Below, piece after piece: positions 1-10,568 of a stretch of 64,000 bases of DNA (position 1 is its first letter; each line of letters begins with the position of its first letter). The DNA is taken from the NCBI GenBank assembly GCA_965240325.2, contig OZ251224.1, forward strand, positions 3,286,001-3,350,000. The letters run 5' to 3'. The position numbers and the translations under genes were made by a program. The notes beneath the pieces are model-generated. The model was given only the letters and a program-made list of their open reading frames with translations, had not been told where the DNA came from and did not search any database. The DNA comes from Rebecca billardiae RCC1528. Its lineage: Eukaryota; Haptophyta.

Positions 1-231
1 GACGTCGTCGGCGTCCTTTCCAGCCAGGAGCTTTTTTACTTTTTGACGATCCTCGGATTGTCGTCAATGGCAATGGCCGCCCGGCGGCTTGTTCATCAGC
101 TTGCCGGTGGTCCTGCGTGTGACCCTACTGTAGCTCCATTTTCTGACCAGTCCGTCCTCTCGGCGTGCCGGCGCGCGGAGCATGCAGTCTAGCGACGTTG
201 CAGGAGGCATGCGGTACATTCGAGATGTCCT

Positions 232-3115
232 TCAAGGCGGCGCGAATTGAAGGCTGGATGACGGCGCGGAGGCGACGCCGTGGGGGTGCAGGTAGGGCGC
301 CGAACGAGACACACCTCGGGCGCGGCGGCGACGACCACCGACGATGGCGGGTGGCTTGGCGCGCTTTCCGCCGAGCTTATGGCCGCCATGCTCACACGGC
401 GTCGTGTGCGGAGCTGTCGTTCCGCACGCGATGGCGTCGACGGCCGCTGGTGGCTGCAGCTGCAGCGATTCGCGATCGTGTGCGGCCGAGGTAGCCGCAA
501 TGTCGCACTCGCCGCGGGTGTCCACAGCAGAGGCCGTGCCCCAGTCGAAGGCCGCCGGGTCTGGCTCGAGGCTGTACAACTCGGCCATGTGCCCGTCCCG
601 AGCGAGTGCCTCCGCCATCGTCACCGAGGACGGCTGGCACGTCACAGCCCACTCCGGCAGCGGCGACTCGTCACAGCGCGCCTTCTTGCTCGCGCGGGCA
701 TGCCCGGGCATGCCGAACGGCGCGCTGCTGCACTGCGCGATTCCTCTCACGAGGCGCTTCGGCCTGAGGGCGGCGCCCTTGTCTGACCCCTCGTGCGCGC
801 GATGGACTCGCGATGTCGAGCCCTCGCTCGTCGCGAGCGCGCCCGATGCCGAGCTGTGCGCGTAGGCTGTCGTGCACGGCCCGTCGTGCAGCAGCGTGAG
901 CAGCGTGCGCCCCTGCGAGCGCGTCTTGAAGTCGAGCTGCAGGGAGCCCGCGATCTTGCGCTCGGCAACGGGCGCAAACCGCTCGCCGAGGTTGTTGTTC
1001 AGCGCGCGAAGTGCGCAGGGTGCCTTGGTCACCGACGCATCTGGCGGGCGCAGCTCGCCTGCCGCCTGAAGCACCTCTGCGCCCGCGTGCCGGGCCACAC
1101 CACCAGCGTCGGCCGCGGGCTGATGGCTGTAGTCGGCCTGCGAGTCAGTGAAGACGTCGTCGAAGAGGTTGATGGGCACGAGGAGCTCGTCGTCATGCGA
1201 CAGCTGCTCGCACGCATCCGTCGCCGCCTCGGCGAGCGCGGTGGCGAGAAAGTCGTAGTCGTCGAATTCATCCGCGATTGGATGATGGCGGCTGCTGGTC
1301 CCGCGCAGCAGGCTGTCCATGAATTCGACGCCCCACGAGAGAAGCTCAGCCTCGTCGTCAGCCGTGGTGTCGGCGGCGAGTGTCTTCCCGTCAACGGACG
1401 CGGCCTGCGTATCGTCTGGCTCGAGTCGCACGCCGTCCGTGTCGTCGTCGATCACCCTGGCTGCAATCGTCACGGGCACCTCCGGCGGCGTGGGAGCCGC
1501 GGCCTCGGCGGTGGTTGGGAACGATGCGGTGCGCGCCGTGTCGCCGGGCTGCGCAGAGGTGGACGGCTCCTCGACGGCAGATGGTGGAGAAGGAGCGAGC
1601 GCGTGAGCTCGTGGCGGGGACGGCTCGAGCGTGGGCTCGGCGTCATCTTCGTCCGGAGTGGGCAGATCTCCGCCCGTGGCGGCGGTGGGAGAGACGAGGG
1701 GCTGGTCCATTGCATCGCCCGGCGCGTTGCTCTCGACGTCAAATGCGCTGCCGAGCGCGCGCCGAGTCGAGCCAGCGCTGCCGGACGCGGACGCAGGCAT
1801 CTCTTCGGCGGGATTCCCTGTGGCCTCCGCATCAGCCGGCTCGCCGGGCTGTGGCAGCGCGTCTGGTGCGTTCAACGGCCGGCGGAGCGGCGGGGGCTCA
1901 GTCGGCGGCGCGTTCCCGAGCGCGCTGGGCGTGCGAACGCCTGGCTTCTCGGCCGGCGGGAGCGCCGCGCCGGGCTGGGATGTGAGCACGGCAGCGGCGA
2001 CAGAAGAGCGCTCTTGCGAGGGCGAGGGCGCAGCATCGGCATCGCCCATCGACGCCACGGTGTGAGGTGCCAGAGGCGGCTGCAGCGCGGCTATCGGCGC
2101 ACTCTCCGCCGCCGCTGGGGGCGCTGCAACCGGCTGCTTCTCCGGGAGGGAGGTCCCAGGCTCGTCAGCTGGCGCGGAAGAGTCGGCCGTCGCATCAAAG
2201 TTGAGCTTCGATGCGCGCGGCTTGCGCTTGCGAGCAGCGATCAGCGCCTGCAGGCCCTGCCGGCTGGAGACCGCAGCGGCGCGCACGGGGCGGTCCAGCT
2301 GCTGCGTGCCGATCGGCGAGGGGCCAGCCCACATGAACTGCACCTCGGCGTGGGCAGCTGTGCTCGCGCCCGCCTGGGCCTCGCACTCGACCAGCAGGCC
2401 GGCGCCGACAAGAGTGGCAACCGCCTCGGCCACGCGTTGCGCCACCTCCTCGGGCGGCAGCAGCTTGTTCTCGAGCGATCGAGCGAGGTCGTGCAGATTT
2501 GACACGATGTCACCATGCGTGAGACGCACGTCCTCGGCTGCCTGCTGCCGCGCTGCGACCAGTCCGACGATCGCTCGGACAGCAGCACGCAGCACGCTGT
2601 CGCTCCTGCCGGCTGCGAGCAGCTTGCACGTCGCCTCTTGTGCCTCTGGCGCCGAAAGCGAGCGCAGCGTCGAGCCGAAGAACGCCATGGGCGCGATGCC
2701 AATCACCGAGCTCTTGCGAAAGCCGGGTCGCAAGTCGGGGTGGATCAGGCCGATCGTCTCCAGCACGACAGCCAAGTCGCCTGTGCGCACGCGGGCGAGG
2801 CAGAGTTGTGAGACGCGTGCGATTGTTCAACACCGCTCCCGCGTCCGCGGGACGCGGACGCGAGCGCGCGGGCACGCACGCAGCACTGTAAACGGCAGGC
2901 CGTCCATCGCGCTCGAGCTGCAGGACGAGCGCGCGTGTCCAAGTCGCACGCCGTTTGCCTGCGTGCGCAACTCGTCGAGGAGTCTGCGCGCGGCCGTGGC
3001 GCACAGCCGTACAACCGGCACATGAGCCATCACGTCCGCGCTGAGCGCGCGCGCGCGCAGGCAGTACGTACCGGCGGCACACGTCCGTCATCGCGTGCGC
3101 GTCGTGCAGATCCAT
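232..3115 (-). CDS. Acidic low-complexity protein, possible winged-helix N-terminus (3 exons)
   Basis: I do not recognise this gene with certainty. The model has exon 1 at 3115-3072, exon 2 at 3040-2880 and exon 3 at 2780-232, giving 917 residues. The introns have GTACGT and GTGCGT donors and CTCAG and CACAG acceptors, and the phases join without a break. The first ~250 residues look folded. A stretch reading LRDLAVVLETIGLIHPD resembles the recognition-helix region of E2F/DP-type winged helices, and a second helical block near residue 190 ends GAGLL. That resemblance is weak and is inference only. The middle and C-terminal two thirds are rich in Pro, Ala, Ser and acidic residues, and the tail is basic (GGRRRRARG). 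A nuclear or regulatory role would fit, but no catalytic motif is visible. The gene is head-to-head with the amidoligase-like gene, start codons 267 bp apart. Confidence 0.55.
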
Positions 3116-3381
3116 CGTCGTTCGCTCCGCGATCGAGCGGCGGACGCGCGCGGGGGCTGTCGAGCGTCTTGTTCGCGCCGGCGCGAGAGCAATTGAGCCG
3201 CCAACGACCACGCTGCTCGGCTGCTCACACCAAAACTGGACCTTCCCGTTCGGACTCGCCCGGCCCGGGCCGGGGCGGCGCTGGCCCAACGGTCGCTTGG
3301 CAAGTTGAAGTTACGGCAGCCCTCCGGATTTCGCCGTCGAGGCTTGCGTCCTCGCCGGACTGCAGTCGACTTGTCTAGTTC
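3116..3381. promoter_or_regulatory. Shared 5' region of a divergent gene pair
   Basis: These 266 bp separate the start codons of two oppositely transcribed genes, so they must hold both 5' UTRs and probably both promoters. The sequence is GC-rich with runs of CGCG. I see no TATA box near either start. Confidence 0.4.
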
Positions 3382-5064
3382 ATGGCGGCGGTGTCCGCCC
3401 ACAGCTACCACGATGGCGGCGATCCGCGCCTGGTGTGCTCCGTGCCCTGGGCGATATCGCAGCTCTCCACGCTCGAGCCCGATCACACGCTCGTTGTGGG
3501 CGCGCAGGAAGCGCTCGCGAGCAGCGAGCTCGCCATCTCTGTGCGCTGGGGTGGCCTCGCGCGTGACTCGCGCACGCGTGTCGAGCTGCAGGTCTTTGAG
3601 CTCGGCGTTGGCGGCGAGGCCGTGAGCGGCGCGTGCGCGGTTCAGGGCGACCCGTGCGAAGTTCGTTTTCGCCCGCGTGCCCCGGGTGCCATGTACGTCG
3701 CGAAGCTGGCGCCCTGCGCTGCGGAGCCAGAGTGGTCGCGCGCACTGCACGTCATCGCCCCATTCCCGCCGGCGTGGCGCAACGCCTCGGCCACGTGCTT
3801 CACGAGCGCACGAGCTCGGCTCACGCCTAGCCGCGAGGAAGTCCTCGCGCTTGCAGCCCCTCTCGACGGCGGCGACGCCATCGGCGCCCCGTGCGACCGC
3901 GGCCTCGGACTCGAGCTCGAGCTGCTGAGCGTGCCGCCAGATCCGGGAGAGGGCGGCGACGGTCACTTCTCCAAGCAGTCTGAGCTGCTGGCGCTGATCG
4001 AGCACGCAGCGGCGACCGCCGAGGACGCGGGTGCGCTCGCGCTCGCTGCGCTGATCCGACGCGTGGCACGCTGGCAGGTGGCGCTCGACCCGGCGTGCGT
4101 CCCGTTCATCTCACAGAGCGCGCGCGCGCTCGTGCCCGAGATGCTCGCAGCCGGCGCGCGCGACGAGGCAGATGCGCTGGCGCTCCTCACCGAGCGCAGC
4201 CGCTCGATCCCGTCAGAGTTCAAGTCGGCGCTCCCTCCGCACGAGCTGAGCTTTGCCCAGCCCGAGAGCCCCACGCCGCACGAGGCGACCGTCGGGCTGC
4301 GGCTGCTCATGCGGCTCGGCGTGGCGGCGCCGACGATTTCACAGGACGGGTGTGAGTGCAACACCGCGCTGCATGTCCACGTGAACGCTCGCAACCCCTT
4401 GGCGCGCGGCCGGCTGCTCAGCGCGCGAGAGATCCTCGCGGTGTGGCTCGCGTGGGTCCGCTTCGACTTCGTCACCGTCAGATTCGCGCGCAGCTGGTGC
4501 TGGTGCGACCGCTGGGCCGCGCCGCTCTACGCGACCGGGCCGGAGTTCACGTTCAACGAGCGACCGCACGAGCGCGGCCACACGCCGCCCAACGCGCAGC
4601 GCGCCGCCGCGTACGACGTGCCCGCCTTCTTCGCACACGCGCACGCGTCGGCCGAGCGGCTCGACCTCGCGACCGAGGACGAGCGCGTGGCGCACATGTT
4701 CGGCCGGCGCGACCAGCCGCCGACCGGGCTCGGAAAGTACTGCGGGCTGAACGTGCTGCCCCTCGCGGTGTACGGCACGCTCGAGTTCCGCCGGCAGCAC
4801 GCGAGCACGGACGAGGCGTTCATTCTGCGCTGGGCCCACTTCTGCTGCTCGTTTGTGGAGACCTTCGGCGCGGATGACGCCTTCCTTGCGCGCTACATTG
4901 GCGTGCCGATGCACGAAGGGCTGGCGCGCCTGGAAGAGGATCAGCGGCGCGCGACGCTCCCCGAGCTCATGTCGTTCCTCGATGGCCGCGTCCACGCGGA
5001 CACGCCGGCCTTCTTCCTGGCGCGGGGATGCGGCCCGCACGTCGCATCTCGACCTGCACCATAA
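3382..5064 (+). CDS. Putative amidoligase-family enzyme
   Basis: Single-exon gene of 560 residues starting at ATG 3382. Residues 1-150 form a beta-rich N-terminal region with no recognised family. From about residue 174 the protein has the hallmarks of the eukaryote-type amidoligase family (ATP-grasp/glutamine-synthetase-like fold). These are GLGLELELL (174-182), HVHVNA (331-336), KYCGLN (452-457) and GTLEFRRQHAST (465-476). In the family the acidic and histidine residues of these motifs bind Mg-ATP and the carboxylate substrate for amide-bond formation. A long helical insert (about 195-300) separates the first motif from the HVHV motif. The substrate cannot be read from the sequence. The gene ends 72 bp before the convergent rhomboid gene. 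Confidence 0.7.
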   Translation: MAAVSAHSYHDGGDPRLVCSVPWAISQLSTLEPDHTLVVGAQEALASSELAISVRWGGLARDSRTRVELQVFELGVGGEAVSGACAVQGDPCEVRFRPRAPGAMYVAKLAPCAAEPEWSRALHVIAPFPPAWRNASATCFTSARARLTPSREEVLALAAPLDGGDAIGAPCDRGLGLELELLSVPPDPGEGGDGHFSKQSELLALIEHAAATAEDAGALALAALIRRVARWQVALDPACVPFISQSARALVPEMLAAGARDEADALALLTERSRSIPSEFKSALPPHELSFAQPESPTPHEATVGLRLLMRLGVAAPTISQDGCECNTALHVHVNARNPLARGRLLSAREILAVWLAWVRFDFVTVRFARSWCWCDRWAAPLYATGPEFTFNERPHERGHTPPNAQRAAAYDVPAFFAHAHASAERLDLATEDERVAHMFGRRDQPPTGLGKYCGLNVLPLAVYGTLEFRRQHASTDEAFILRWAHFCCSFVETFGADDAFLARYIGVPMHEGLARLEEDQRRATLPELMSFLDGRVHADTPAFFLARGCGPHVASRPAP

Positions 5065-5136
5065 TATAATGCGGGACAGCCGCCGACGAGCAGCTATATG
5101 TTACGGTGACGAGCGCTACTACTCGTGATAAGTAGC

Positions 5137-6003
5137 TTACCGCAGCACACCGTGCCGATCGACTGCACGGCGGCTCGAGAATGGATACAATCGCCGCCGC
5201 CCAGAGCAGGTCAAACGCAGCACCACAAAGCAGCCGACACCGAACACGAAGCCATCTAGATGCCCGGCGTGGTCGATGTTGCGGCCTGCGCGCCCACGCA
5301 TGACGTCGGTGGCGGTAGAGGCCACCTGCTGGCAGAGCACGTAGACACTAACCGCGTGTGTGAGCGCCACACGTGCCACGCTGCCTATGTCAGGGTCATC
5401 CGCCTCGCGCGCCGAGCCTCGTGCCCTCCAGTCCCAGATGGTGCGCACAAACTGCTCGAGGGATAGGCAGAGCGACGTGCCCATCAGCGCCCATACGCCC
5501 GACGATGCGCCGACGTACACGGTCGAGCGAACAATCGATGGCGCGATCCACTCGGCCACCTTGCGCGTGACGCCATCGACGAGCTCGGCCGCTGGCGCCA
5601 GGACTTGTGGAGTGTCCGACATCTGGAAGAATGCGCTGATCGACTGCACCACCTGGTAGCGCTTGGATGTGGTGTCTAGCGCGCTCACCGCCGCGCCGCC
5701 GAAGAAGCAGCCTAGCCACCAGTCGCCAAACGCATCATGCACGCGGGAGGCGTGCGGCACGAGCATCAAGAGGTTGCTCACCAGGTGTTCTCCCGATGCG
5801 TGCACAAAGACGTACGAGAACGGTGTCCACCAACGACCCTCGGCCACATTGGCTTCGCAGTACGCCAAGTTGCGCAGCACCGACGGTATTTGAGAGCGTG
5901 CGCGGGGATCGGGCGAATCGAGAGTGGGCACCGCCAACATTCCGCCGATGACTGGCAACGCCGTGGTCGCGAATGACGCGCTTGAGCGAGCCCACGACTC
6001 CAT
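5137..6003 (-). CDS. Rhomboid-family intramembrane serine protease
   Basis: 288 residues from the ATG at 6003. I chose this start because the reading frame upstream runs into a hairpin repeat (6027-6110). The order of motifs is that of rhomboids. First comes an N-terminal hydrophobic helix, then RWWTPFSYVFVHASGEHL (residues 57-74; the rhomboid W-R/HxxxxH region). The serine motif is YVGASSGVWALMG with Ser167, and the histidine motif DHAGHLDGFVFG has His248 in a C-terminal helix. Ser and His form the catalytic dyad in this family, so an active protease is expected in a mitochondrial, plastid or secretory membrane. A long loop (about 110-155) between the second and fourth helices is unusual. 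The neighbour upstream on the same strand is a sulfotransferase, ending 165 bp away. Confidence 0.8.
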   Translation of the reverse strand: MESWARSSASFATTALPVIGGMLAVPTLDSPDPRARSQIPSVLRNLAYCEANVAEGRWWTPFSYVFVHASGEHLVSNLLMLVPHASRVHDAFGDWWLGCFFGGAAVSALDTTSKRYQVVQSISAFFQMSDTPQVLAPAAELVDGVTRKVAEWIAPSIVRSTVYVGASSGVWALMGTSLCLSLEQFVRTIWDWRARGSAREADDPDIGSVARVALTHAVSVYVLCQQVASTATDVMRGRAGRNIDHAGHLDGFVFGVGCFVVLRLTCSGRRRLYPFSSRRAVDRHGVLR

Positions 6004-6026
6004 CCTGATTCCTGAATCCGATCTCG

Positions 6027-6110
6027 TCGCCTGCCTGAGCTGTGGGCGTCTCTTGTTCTTATTACAGTTTACTAATAAGAATAAGAGACGCACACAGCTC
6101 AGGCAGGCGA
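6027..6110. repeat. Hairpin repeat next to a gene start
   Basis: Two arms of about 35 bp (6027-6061 and 6076-6110) are near-perfect reverse complements, with the core GCCTGAGCTGTG, separated by a short loop containing ACAGTTTACT. The mirrored AGTAAACTGTACAG follows at 6121-6134. The element ends 24 bp upstream of the rhomboid start codon. A half copy (core CTGAGCTGTGTGCGTCTCTT) lies at 7532-7575, about 70 bp upstream of the sulfotransferase start. Fragments sharing AGTAAACTGTA occur at about 8940, 21530 and 39970, so it is a dispersed repeat rather than a gene-specific operator. Confidence 0.75.
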
Positions 6111-6167
6111 GACTGACGCCAGTAAACTGTACAGTCGAGGCACTGCTCCGCTTATTGCTATGAGTTG

Positions 6168-7463
6168 CTAGCGCCGCGGTGATGTTGCTGCGGCCGGCCG
6201 ACGTCGAGGCCACCACCGTTGCAGGATGTCAGGCGGCTGCGGCGGCCTCAGCGGGCTGAGCCGTGACGCCCGTTGGGTGTTCTCATCATCCAGTTGAGGG
6301 ATCGCGAGCTCCTCGTACGAGAAGTCGGTGCTAGGGCGCACGCCGGCCAACACCTCAGCCGGCCTCGGTTTGGCTGCGCCCACCTCGACCGCGTACTCGT
6401 GCGCCAGGAGCCCCCACTCGACCAGCCGCATGATGCACGCCAGGTCGTCCGCAAAGTAGTCGCGCAGCAGCCGCACGGAGCGGGCGGAGAGCAGGTGCCG
6501 CTCACGCGTCTTGCTCGACGAGTCGTGTTTGTGGACCGGGGCCGGGACCCGGAGCTTTCGCCACCCGCGGAAGGCACGCGCGAGCGCTGCCTCTAGCCCA
6601 GCCCAGCTCGCGCTGAAGTGCTCGGTCGTGCCGACGAACAGCAGCTGCCCGCGCACGCGCTCCAGGCCGGCCGTGCCGCCCATGTAGTGAGCGAGGCCGG
6701 TGCGTGCGTGCGCCACGTACATGAACATGGCGTCCAGCGCGTCGAAAGGCGAGTCCGACGCGGCCGCGCAGCGAACGAGCCACGTCTCCAGATCACCGGC
6801 TCGCAGCTCCGCCACGCTCAGCGCCGCGCGCAGTGCTGGCGAGCCGCGTTCCTGGACGGCGCTCATCGTCTTGTTGAAGAAGGTGTCCAGATGGGAGACC
6901 TTCTTTTGCCTCTTCTCCTCATTCAGCGAGCCTCGTTCGAGGTTGACGTAATTCGACCAGCACGAGACAAAGCGTGCTACCGGGTCTCGCACCCACAGCA
7001 CGATGCGCGCGGAGCCAACCACGTTCGCGATCGTGTGCTTGCGTGCGAGCACAGGCGTTGGCATCTTGCAACCACGGTGACAGGCGCACGCGCTTGAGTT
7101 GCTTGCTACGAGCGGACCACCGAGCTTGGAATACCTGCATCGCCCCAACTTGGCCAACTCCGACCGAGTCCACGTGCTCAGGTCGTCGCTGCACCCGTGC
7201 ACCTGGAAGTACTCGCGCACAAAGCCGGCCGTACACACGGCCTTGAGGCCTTTGCTGACGGTCGCGCCGCCGACTTTGCCCACGTGCACGTACACGATGG
7301 TCGATTTGGTCGAGGGCCCATGGGATGCACGCCTAAGACTGGTGAAGTTGAAGCACACGCCCCCCGTCGCACCAAGGAGCAGTGCCGCAAGCGGCAGGCG
7401 CAGGCGGCACTGCGCCGTGATGCGAGGCGTCTGTCTCGTGGAGCAGTCCCGCGGGTTCGCCAT
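6168..7463 (-). CDS. Golgi-type sulfotransferase
   Basis: 431 residues from ATG 7463. A short cytosolic tail is followed by one hydrophobic anchor (about residues 21-40), the usual type II topology of Golgi carbohydrate sulfotransferases. The 5'-phosphosulfate-binding loop is IVYVHVGKVGGATVSKG (56-72). The 3'-phosphate-binding element is VLWVRDPVARFVSCW (155-169), with Arg159 and Ser167 in the expected places. Cysteines and N-glycosylation sequons (NFT, NSS, NKT) fit a lumenal domain. The predicted reaction is transfer of sulfate from PAPS to a glycan or other hydroxyl acceptor; the acceptor is unknown. The C-terminal ~50 residues are low-complexity and Pro/Arg-rich. The gene lies in tandem upstream of the rhomboid gene. 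Confidence 0.8.
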   Translation of the reverse strand: MANPRDCSTRQTPRITAQCRLRLPLAALLLGATGGVCFNFTSLRRASHGPSTKSTIVYVHVGKVGGATVSKGLKAVCTAGFVREYFQVHGCSDDLSTWTRSELAKLGRCRYSKLGGPLVASNSSACACHRGCKMPTPVLARKHTIANVVGSARIVLWVRDPVARFVSCWSNYVNLERGSLNEEKRQKKVSHLDTFFNKTMSAVQERGSPALRAALSVAELRAGDLETWLVRCAAASDSPFDALDAMFMYVAHARTGLAHYMGGTAGLERVRGQLLFVGTTEHFSASWAGLEAALARAFRGWRKLRVPAPVHKHDSSSKTRERHLLSARSVRLLRDYFADDLACIMRLVEWGLLAHEYAVEVGAAKPRPAEVLAGVRPSTDFSYEELAIPQLDDENTQRASRLSPLRPPQPPDILQRWWPRRRPAAATSPRR

Positions 7464-7531
7464 CGCGGACGACGCGGCTTGGGTGAGGCAACGGGGGAAT
7501 CCACAGCGACTGGTGCCTATCTGTCGAATTA

Positions 7532-7580
7532 ATCTCGCCTGCCTGAGCTGTGTGCGTCTCTTATTCTTAGTAAACTGTAC
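7532..7580. repeat. Half copy of the hairpin repeat
   Basis: The stretch CTCGCCTGCCTGAGCTGTG, then GTCTCTTATTCTTAGTAAACTG, matches one arm and the tail of the hairpin at 6027-6134. It lies just upstream of the sulfotransferase start. Confidence 0.7.
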
Positions 7581-7790
7581 TAGTATCAGTGCCCTTATCT
7601 ACGAGCATACTACTATCATACCTTATACAGCCGAACGCGCCACCCATACGGTACCTTACGCCACGGTCCCGACTGGGAGGCTCGAAACTGCTTCTGACGT
7701 GACGGTTGTCGACGCGCCCTGCCATCGTCGCGACGCGAATATTAATCGCCGCAGAGGCACGCGCTCGAGAGCGCGCTCTGAGAGTCTGAG

Positions 7791-8899
7791 CAAGGGTAGT
7801 AAGCTAGGGTGAGCAACTCCGCTGGCGACAGCCGCGAAGGTCGGCAGCCCTCTGTTTGCCGCGAGCGGAGCGGAGCGAGTGCTATCAGCGGCGGAGGGCG
7901 CTGAGGCCGCGCACGGCGTGAGGCGCGGCGTCGGCCGAGTCGGTCCGCGGAGGATGCGCGGCGCTCGGCCCGCTGCGCAGCGGCAGTGCGCCTCACTTTG
8001 CCCCGAGCGCCGTCCTCCGCGTCGCCTCCTTCCCGCCTTGGAGCAGCACGCATGTGCGCGCCGCCACCTTGAAGGCGGCACGGGCTTGCTCAGACGACCG
8101 CGCGCGCGTGGCGCGCGACTTGGTCGGCTGCGCGCGCGCGCCGCCGCGGTGCAAGGTAGCGCCGCCGCATGCGCGCGCCGTGCCCGCGCGAGCCTTTGCT
8201 CACGGCCATCTCATGAGCGTAGTGCTCGCTTGTCTGCTTGCTCTCACGAATGATTTGCTGTGCCTCACGCTGGCACTCGTCGGGTCGATCAGCGAGGTGT
8301 TGAGTGACATTGGATACCCAGGACGAAGGCCTAGTCTTGTCTATTCCTTCTCAGCACGAATGCAAGTGGACGCTAAGGCTCCGCATCGATGGTACCAACA
8401 CTCACGCCGCTGTCTTTTCCAGCTTCCCGTCAGTCCGCAAGTCGGATGCCAAGCAGCATTCGACATGTGTGTGAGGTCGCACTCAGGTCCGCGCACACGC
8501 TCTCGCGCTGGCACGGCGCGCGCATGCGGCGGCGCTACCTTGCACCGCGGCGGCGCGCGCGCGCAGCCGACCAAGTCGCGCGCCACACGCGCGCGGTCGT
8601 CTGAGCAAGCCCGTGCCGCCTTCAAGGTGGCGGCGCGCACATGCGTGCTGCTCCAAGGCGGGAAGGAGGCGACGCGGAGGACGGCGCTCGGGGCAAAGTG
8701 AGGCGCACTGCCGCTGCGCAGCGGGCCGAGCGCCGCGCATCCTCCGCGGACCGACTCGGCCGACGCCGCGCCTCACGCCGTGCGCGGCCTCAGCGCCCTC
8801 CGCCGCTGATAGCACTCGCTCCGCTCCGCTCGCGGCAAACAGAGGGCTGCCGACCTTCGCGGCTGTCGCCAGCGGAGTTGCTCACCCTTACTACCCTTG
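7791..8899. mobile_element. Foldback element 1 (CAAGGGTAGTAAG termini)
   Basis: This 1109-bp element begins CAAGGGTAGTAAG and ends with the reverse complement. Its two arms, about 390 bp each (7791-8190 and 8490-8899), are near-identical inverted copies around a unique core of about 300 bp. It is flanked by a 7-bp direct repeat, GTCTGAG, at 7784-7790 and 8900-8906, the expected target-site duplication. The core contains no transposase, so the element is non-autonomous. Reading frames that cross the arms are stop-poor because of GC content and appear in mirror image; they are not genes. A copy about 95% alike lies at 31634-32764. Confidence 0.9.
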
Positions 8900-8906
8900 G
8901 TCTGAG

Positions 8907-10199
8907 CCTCTGACACACCGCTGGTACAAGTTAAAACATAGTAAACTGTAGTCGTGAAAACAGCGGGGGCCTAGCGGCCTTTTCCCGGTGGGGCTGGTCG
9001 AACACAGCGCGTCTAGGACGCGACGGAGAAGCTTGCCAGGGCCGGCAGACCCGACGACGATGAGACGAGTTGGCCGTTCAGCGCTGACTAACGGTATCAT
9101 CCGAGCTGCCGCGTCTTCGCGCGTCGCGTGTGCGATTTAGCCATTAGCCAGGTGCGGCAGCGTGGCTCTCCCAGTTCTGCAAGGCCCACCGAGGCGCCAG
9201 CGAGGCGCGCGTCGATGCAGTCAATGCAGTCGTCGCTGCGCACGGCCGCTCGGGCACGGCGGCACGGCAACGGCACGCACCGATCACGCCGTGCGTGCGC
9301 GCGTCGGCCATCGACGCGTGGTAGTCGTGCAGCAACTGCAGTCCGCACGTCGTGCGCGCTGCTGCCGCCGGACGCCCAGATGGCGCGCGACCGCGTCGGT
9401 CGCGGCGGCCTCGCGCGCCGCGCGCGGTTCGGCTCGACGCGCGGCGTGACCCTCGCGGCGCTCCGCGTTGCGCGCCTCGTCCACGCCGTTCAGCGTGCTC
9501 GCCAGCCGCGCTGCGCGAGGCACGCGTCGAGCGCTGCCGGCGTCTCGCAGTTTGGGTGCGAGGCCGCGGGCGCGCGCGCGCCGGGGCGCGTGGCCTCGTG
9601 CGGGTGCACGGCGAGGCGCGCCAGGTCCGTACCGTTACCGTATTGTATAGGCGGTATGAACTGGGTAAGGGGGTACCGCTAAGATCGCCGCCAGATTTGT
9701 GGGAATCGCAACGACATCTCTATGCGGCGCGCGCAAAAATTAACCACATGCGCTTCGATTCCCGAGGCGTGCCTTAATTGGCGCAAAAATTAACCAAGTG
9801 CGTTCTCGATTCCCGAGGCGTGCCTAATCAAAAAACGTTTGAGGCCCCATTCTTCGTATTCCTACTCCGGTATTACTTGGGACAGCAGTACGTCACACCC
9901 AATTAAAGGGGGTCGGAGCTGGGTCTCCCAGGGCTTTGTCACGAATGGCGGGCCGTAGGTCCGCCCCTTGTAGTGCCCGGGAAAAAGATAAGAAAAAGAA
10001 AAAGAAAAAAGAAAATCGCCTCGCAGAGAAAAGAAAATCGCCTCGCTCACTGCCAGGTCGCTTCGCTCACTACCGGGCGCCCTCGCAGCTCCCACTGGGG
10101 ACGCTCGGCCGAAAACCATCTGCGGCCTGGCGCGGAGCGCGTGGGCGGCGCGCGCCAAATCCAACGCTAGCGCGAACATCGTGAGGGGATTCCCGAACG
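8907..10199. other. Gene-free stretch
   Basis: No supported gene. It holds an AGTAAACTGTA repeat fragment at about 8940 and a GC-rich block at 9100-9650 with frames open on both strands but no recognisable domain. Two 50-bp tandem units follow at 9731-9827, then an A/G-rich run at 9979-10036. Confidence 0.5.
9731..9827. repeat. Two 50-bp tandem units
   Basis: The unit starting GCGCAAAAATTAACCA at 9731 recurs at 9781, and both contain GATTCCCGAGGCGTGCC. The GATTCCCGAGG part looks superficially like a tRNA B-box, but no cloverleaf can be drawn. Confidence 0.8.
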
Positions 10200-10568
10200 G
10201 TGTTTTCGCCCGATTCGCGATTGCTGCCCTCGTCGTCTCGCGTGCAGGTCGAACGGGGGCTAAATCGACGCGTTGGAGCGGTACGCTCGGCGCGTCGACA
10301 CGATCGTGCGACCTGGGGCGATCCTCGCCCGACGTGCACGTCGAGCGCTCGCACGGGCCATAGCATCATGCGCTGCGCAAGACAACCACCTCGCACGATC
10401 CACCGTCGCGCGTCGGGCTCGGTGCGGAAACGCATTCATCACGAGGCGTCTCGCGGGCGGGAAGCGCCATCGCACGCGACGCAAGCTTTGGCGCGGCCTT
10501 CTGAACACCATAACCGGAATGCACACACCGGACTGTCGTCGCGTGACCCGGTTGGCAAGGTCGGGCGC

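Noticed and set aside
793-2502. Plus-strand frame of 569 codons opposite the first gene
   Set aside because: It is Arg-rich with no domain and lies antisense to a better-supported frame with matched splice sites; typical shadow of GC-rich coding sequence.
7879-8951. Arg/Ala-rich frames in foldback element 1, and their copies at 31.7-32.9 kb
   Set aside because: Each frame appears twice in inverted orientation within one element, which is expected from the arms rather than from genes.
9750-9827. tRNA-like B-box (TTCGATTCCCGAGG)
   Set aside because: It recurs in the 50-bp tandem unit, and no acceptor stem, D-arm or anticodon arm can be formed around it.
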